Translations under genes and position numbers: made by a program | Assembly: GCA_018873225.1 (NCBI GenBank) | Contig: JAEILZ010000007.1 | Location: forward strand, 3,224,001 to 3,288,000 | Direction of reading: 5' to 3' | DNA length: 64,000 nucleotides | DNA from: [Phialemoniopsis] sp. UDSM-2020 | Lineage: Eukaryota; Ascomycota; Sordariomycetes; Thyridiales; Thyridiaceae | Notes under the pieces: generated by a model | The model's database searches: none | What the model saw: only the letters and a program-made list of their open reading frames with translations | What the model was told of the DNA's origin: nothing | Shown here: positions 63,290 to 64,000 of the stretch, one piece after another | Layout: every line of letters starts with the position of its first letter | Numbering within the stretch: position 1 is the first letter of the stretch

Positions 63290-64000
63290 TATCGAACTGA
63301 TCTGAGGGATTGTCGTTCTTTGGCGACGGGTGTTAAAGCGCTACACTCCGTGTTATAACCGCAAGTACTCGGGTAACAGACGGACCTGATTCTCTCCGTC
63401 GCCGAAAGGCGAGTCGGCCGACGAGAAGGCACCGGCGCTTGCTGCGGCTGAATCGGGCTTGGTCCGACTTTGCGGAACACGCGCGCGCACTGACAGGTGG
63501 CGGTTACGATTGCCTAGACTAGTTGGTTTCGTTTCGATGAGGCGATCCTCGCTGTCGGGGTCCCTTGGCAGTTCCAGGACCCTAATTCTCTACCGTCCTC
63601 CGTCTTCGTCGGGTCAGAATCGGATGTTACAGTACAGGCAACGTGCTGAACAATCACTGACGCTTTGGGCTTGGGATACCACTTGTTTCTCCGCGGAGAA
63701 TTCCAAGATCCTGGAACTGGGGATGGGGGTCCCCTAGCACGACCGCTATGCCGGATCGGTCCATGGAGAGAGGAGCCTCGCAAGAGTTGCTCACCAATGC
63801 GAGACAGCGAGAGCCAGATTCCAGAGACGATTGACACGAATCCCCACACGTCCCTTGTTTTGGTGTCAGGTGGTTGTCTCCCTCTTTTTCTCCAGAGAGC
63901 TTCTCCAAGCACCCCAGGCCCGCCTCCGCCAACAGAGTCCGATGCTCGGGATCGCCTTCCCAGTGCCTCGTGGTCTGAGTGCTCAGAGCAAGCTGCTAGT
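63290..64000. other. Right-end intergenic
   Basis: No supportable gene up to the window edge; overlapping ORFs on both strands are without domain resemblance. A 14-nt perfect palindrome is listed separately. Confidence 0.5.
63687..63700. promoter_or_regulatory. Perfect 14-nt palindrome with CCGCGG core
   Basis: TTCTCCGCGGAGAA is fully self-complementary and lies about 400 bp upstream of the cyclase-family gene. Its core has CCG and CGG triplets in everted orientation, a geometry used by some Zn2Cys6 proteins. Binding is conjecture. Confidence 0.35.

Noticed and set aside
63514..63932. Overlapping minus-strand ORFs at the right edge
   Set aside because: No domain signature; could be part of a gene beyond the window but cannot be supported.
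1..64000. Secondary-metabolite gene cluster
   Set aside because: P450, SDR, MFS and Zn2Cys6 genes are present, but no PKS, NRPS, terpene synthase or prenyltransferase backbone gene was found.
1..64000. CRISPR arrays, rRNA, tRNA and telomere repeats
   Set aside because: No regularly spaced repeats, no rRNA-like or cloverleaf T-arm patterns and no TTAGGG arrays were seen by eye.

Overview
The window is a stretch of a filamentous ascomycete (Pezizomycotina) genome, most likely a sordariomycete-type plant-associated or saprobic fungus. The support is short GT-AG introns (about 50-110 nt) in most genes, Zn2Cys6 regulators with fungal-specific domains, HET-domain genes, ACS-type and sugar-porter MFS transporters, F-box paralogs and small secreted proteins. 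The species cannot be named from the sequence. There are no rRNA, tRNA, CRISPR or telomere signals, and no PKS, NRPS or terpene backbone gene. The content is accessory: catabolic mini-clusters, secreted proteins, incompatibility-type genes, pseudogenes and relics.

Layout. 1-8.4 kb: a truncated, probably frameshifted DHA1-type MFS gene at the left edge; an eight-exon allantoate-permease-like transporter diverging from an M20 amidohydrolase; then a Zn2Cys6 regulator. This looks like an uptake-hydrolysis-regulator unit. 8.6-13 kb: a protein with a fungal LPPEL-type N-terminus, a cytochrome P450 with a CYP7/CYP8-like I-helix, and a four-helix membrane protein. 13.5-23.8 kb: a broken GH43 glycosidase, an ACS transporter convergent with a secreted or anchored metal-dependent hydrolase (TIM-barrel amidohydrolase), then a graveyard: a HET relic fused to a copy of the GH43 tail, an intact HET gene, and the 3' end of a Na,K-type P-type ATPase.

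24-34 kb: five same-strand genes, namely Zn2Cys6 regulator, SDR-like protein, intronless oleate hydratase of bacterial type, a second Zn2Cys6 regulator and a 2H-phosphoesterase-like protein, with one weak ORF among them. The first four may form a fatty-acid hydration cluster. A 181-bp MITE-like element follows, then a sugar transporter and a second intact HET gene. 39-47.4 kb holds three tandem F-box paralogs with a Cys-rich N-terminus; two share an upstream 16-mer. 48-57 kb: an arrestin-like protein, two small secreted proteins, a secreted amidase and a single-pass membrane protein. 57.4-64 kb: an SDR, a rhodopsin/PTH11-like membrane protein and a cyclase-family hydrolase.

Exon boundaries were read by eye from GT/AG sites and reading-frame continuity, so small exons and exact starts carry some uncertainty. 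Functional names rest on recognised motifs and overall family resemblance. No database search was possible.
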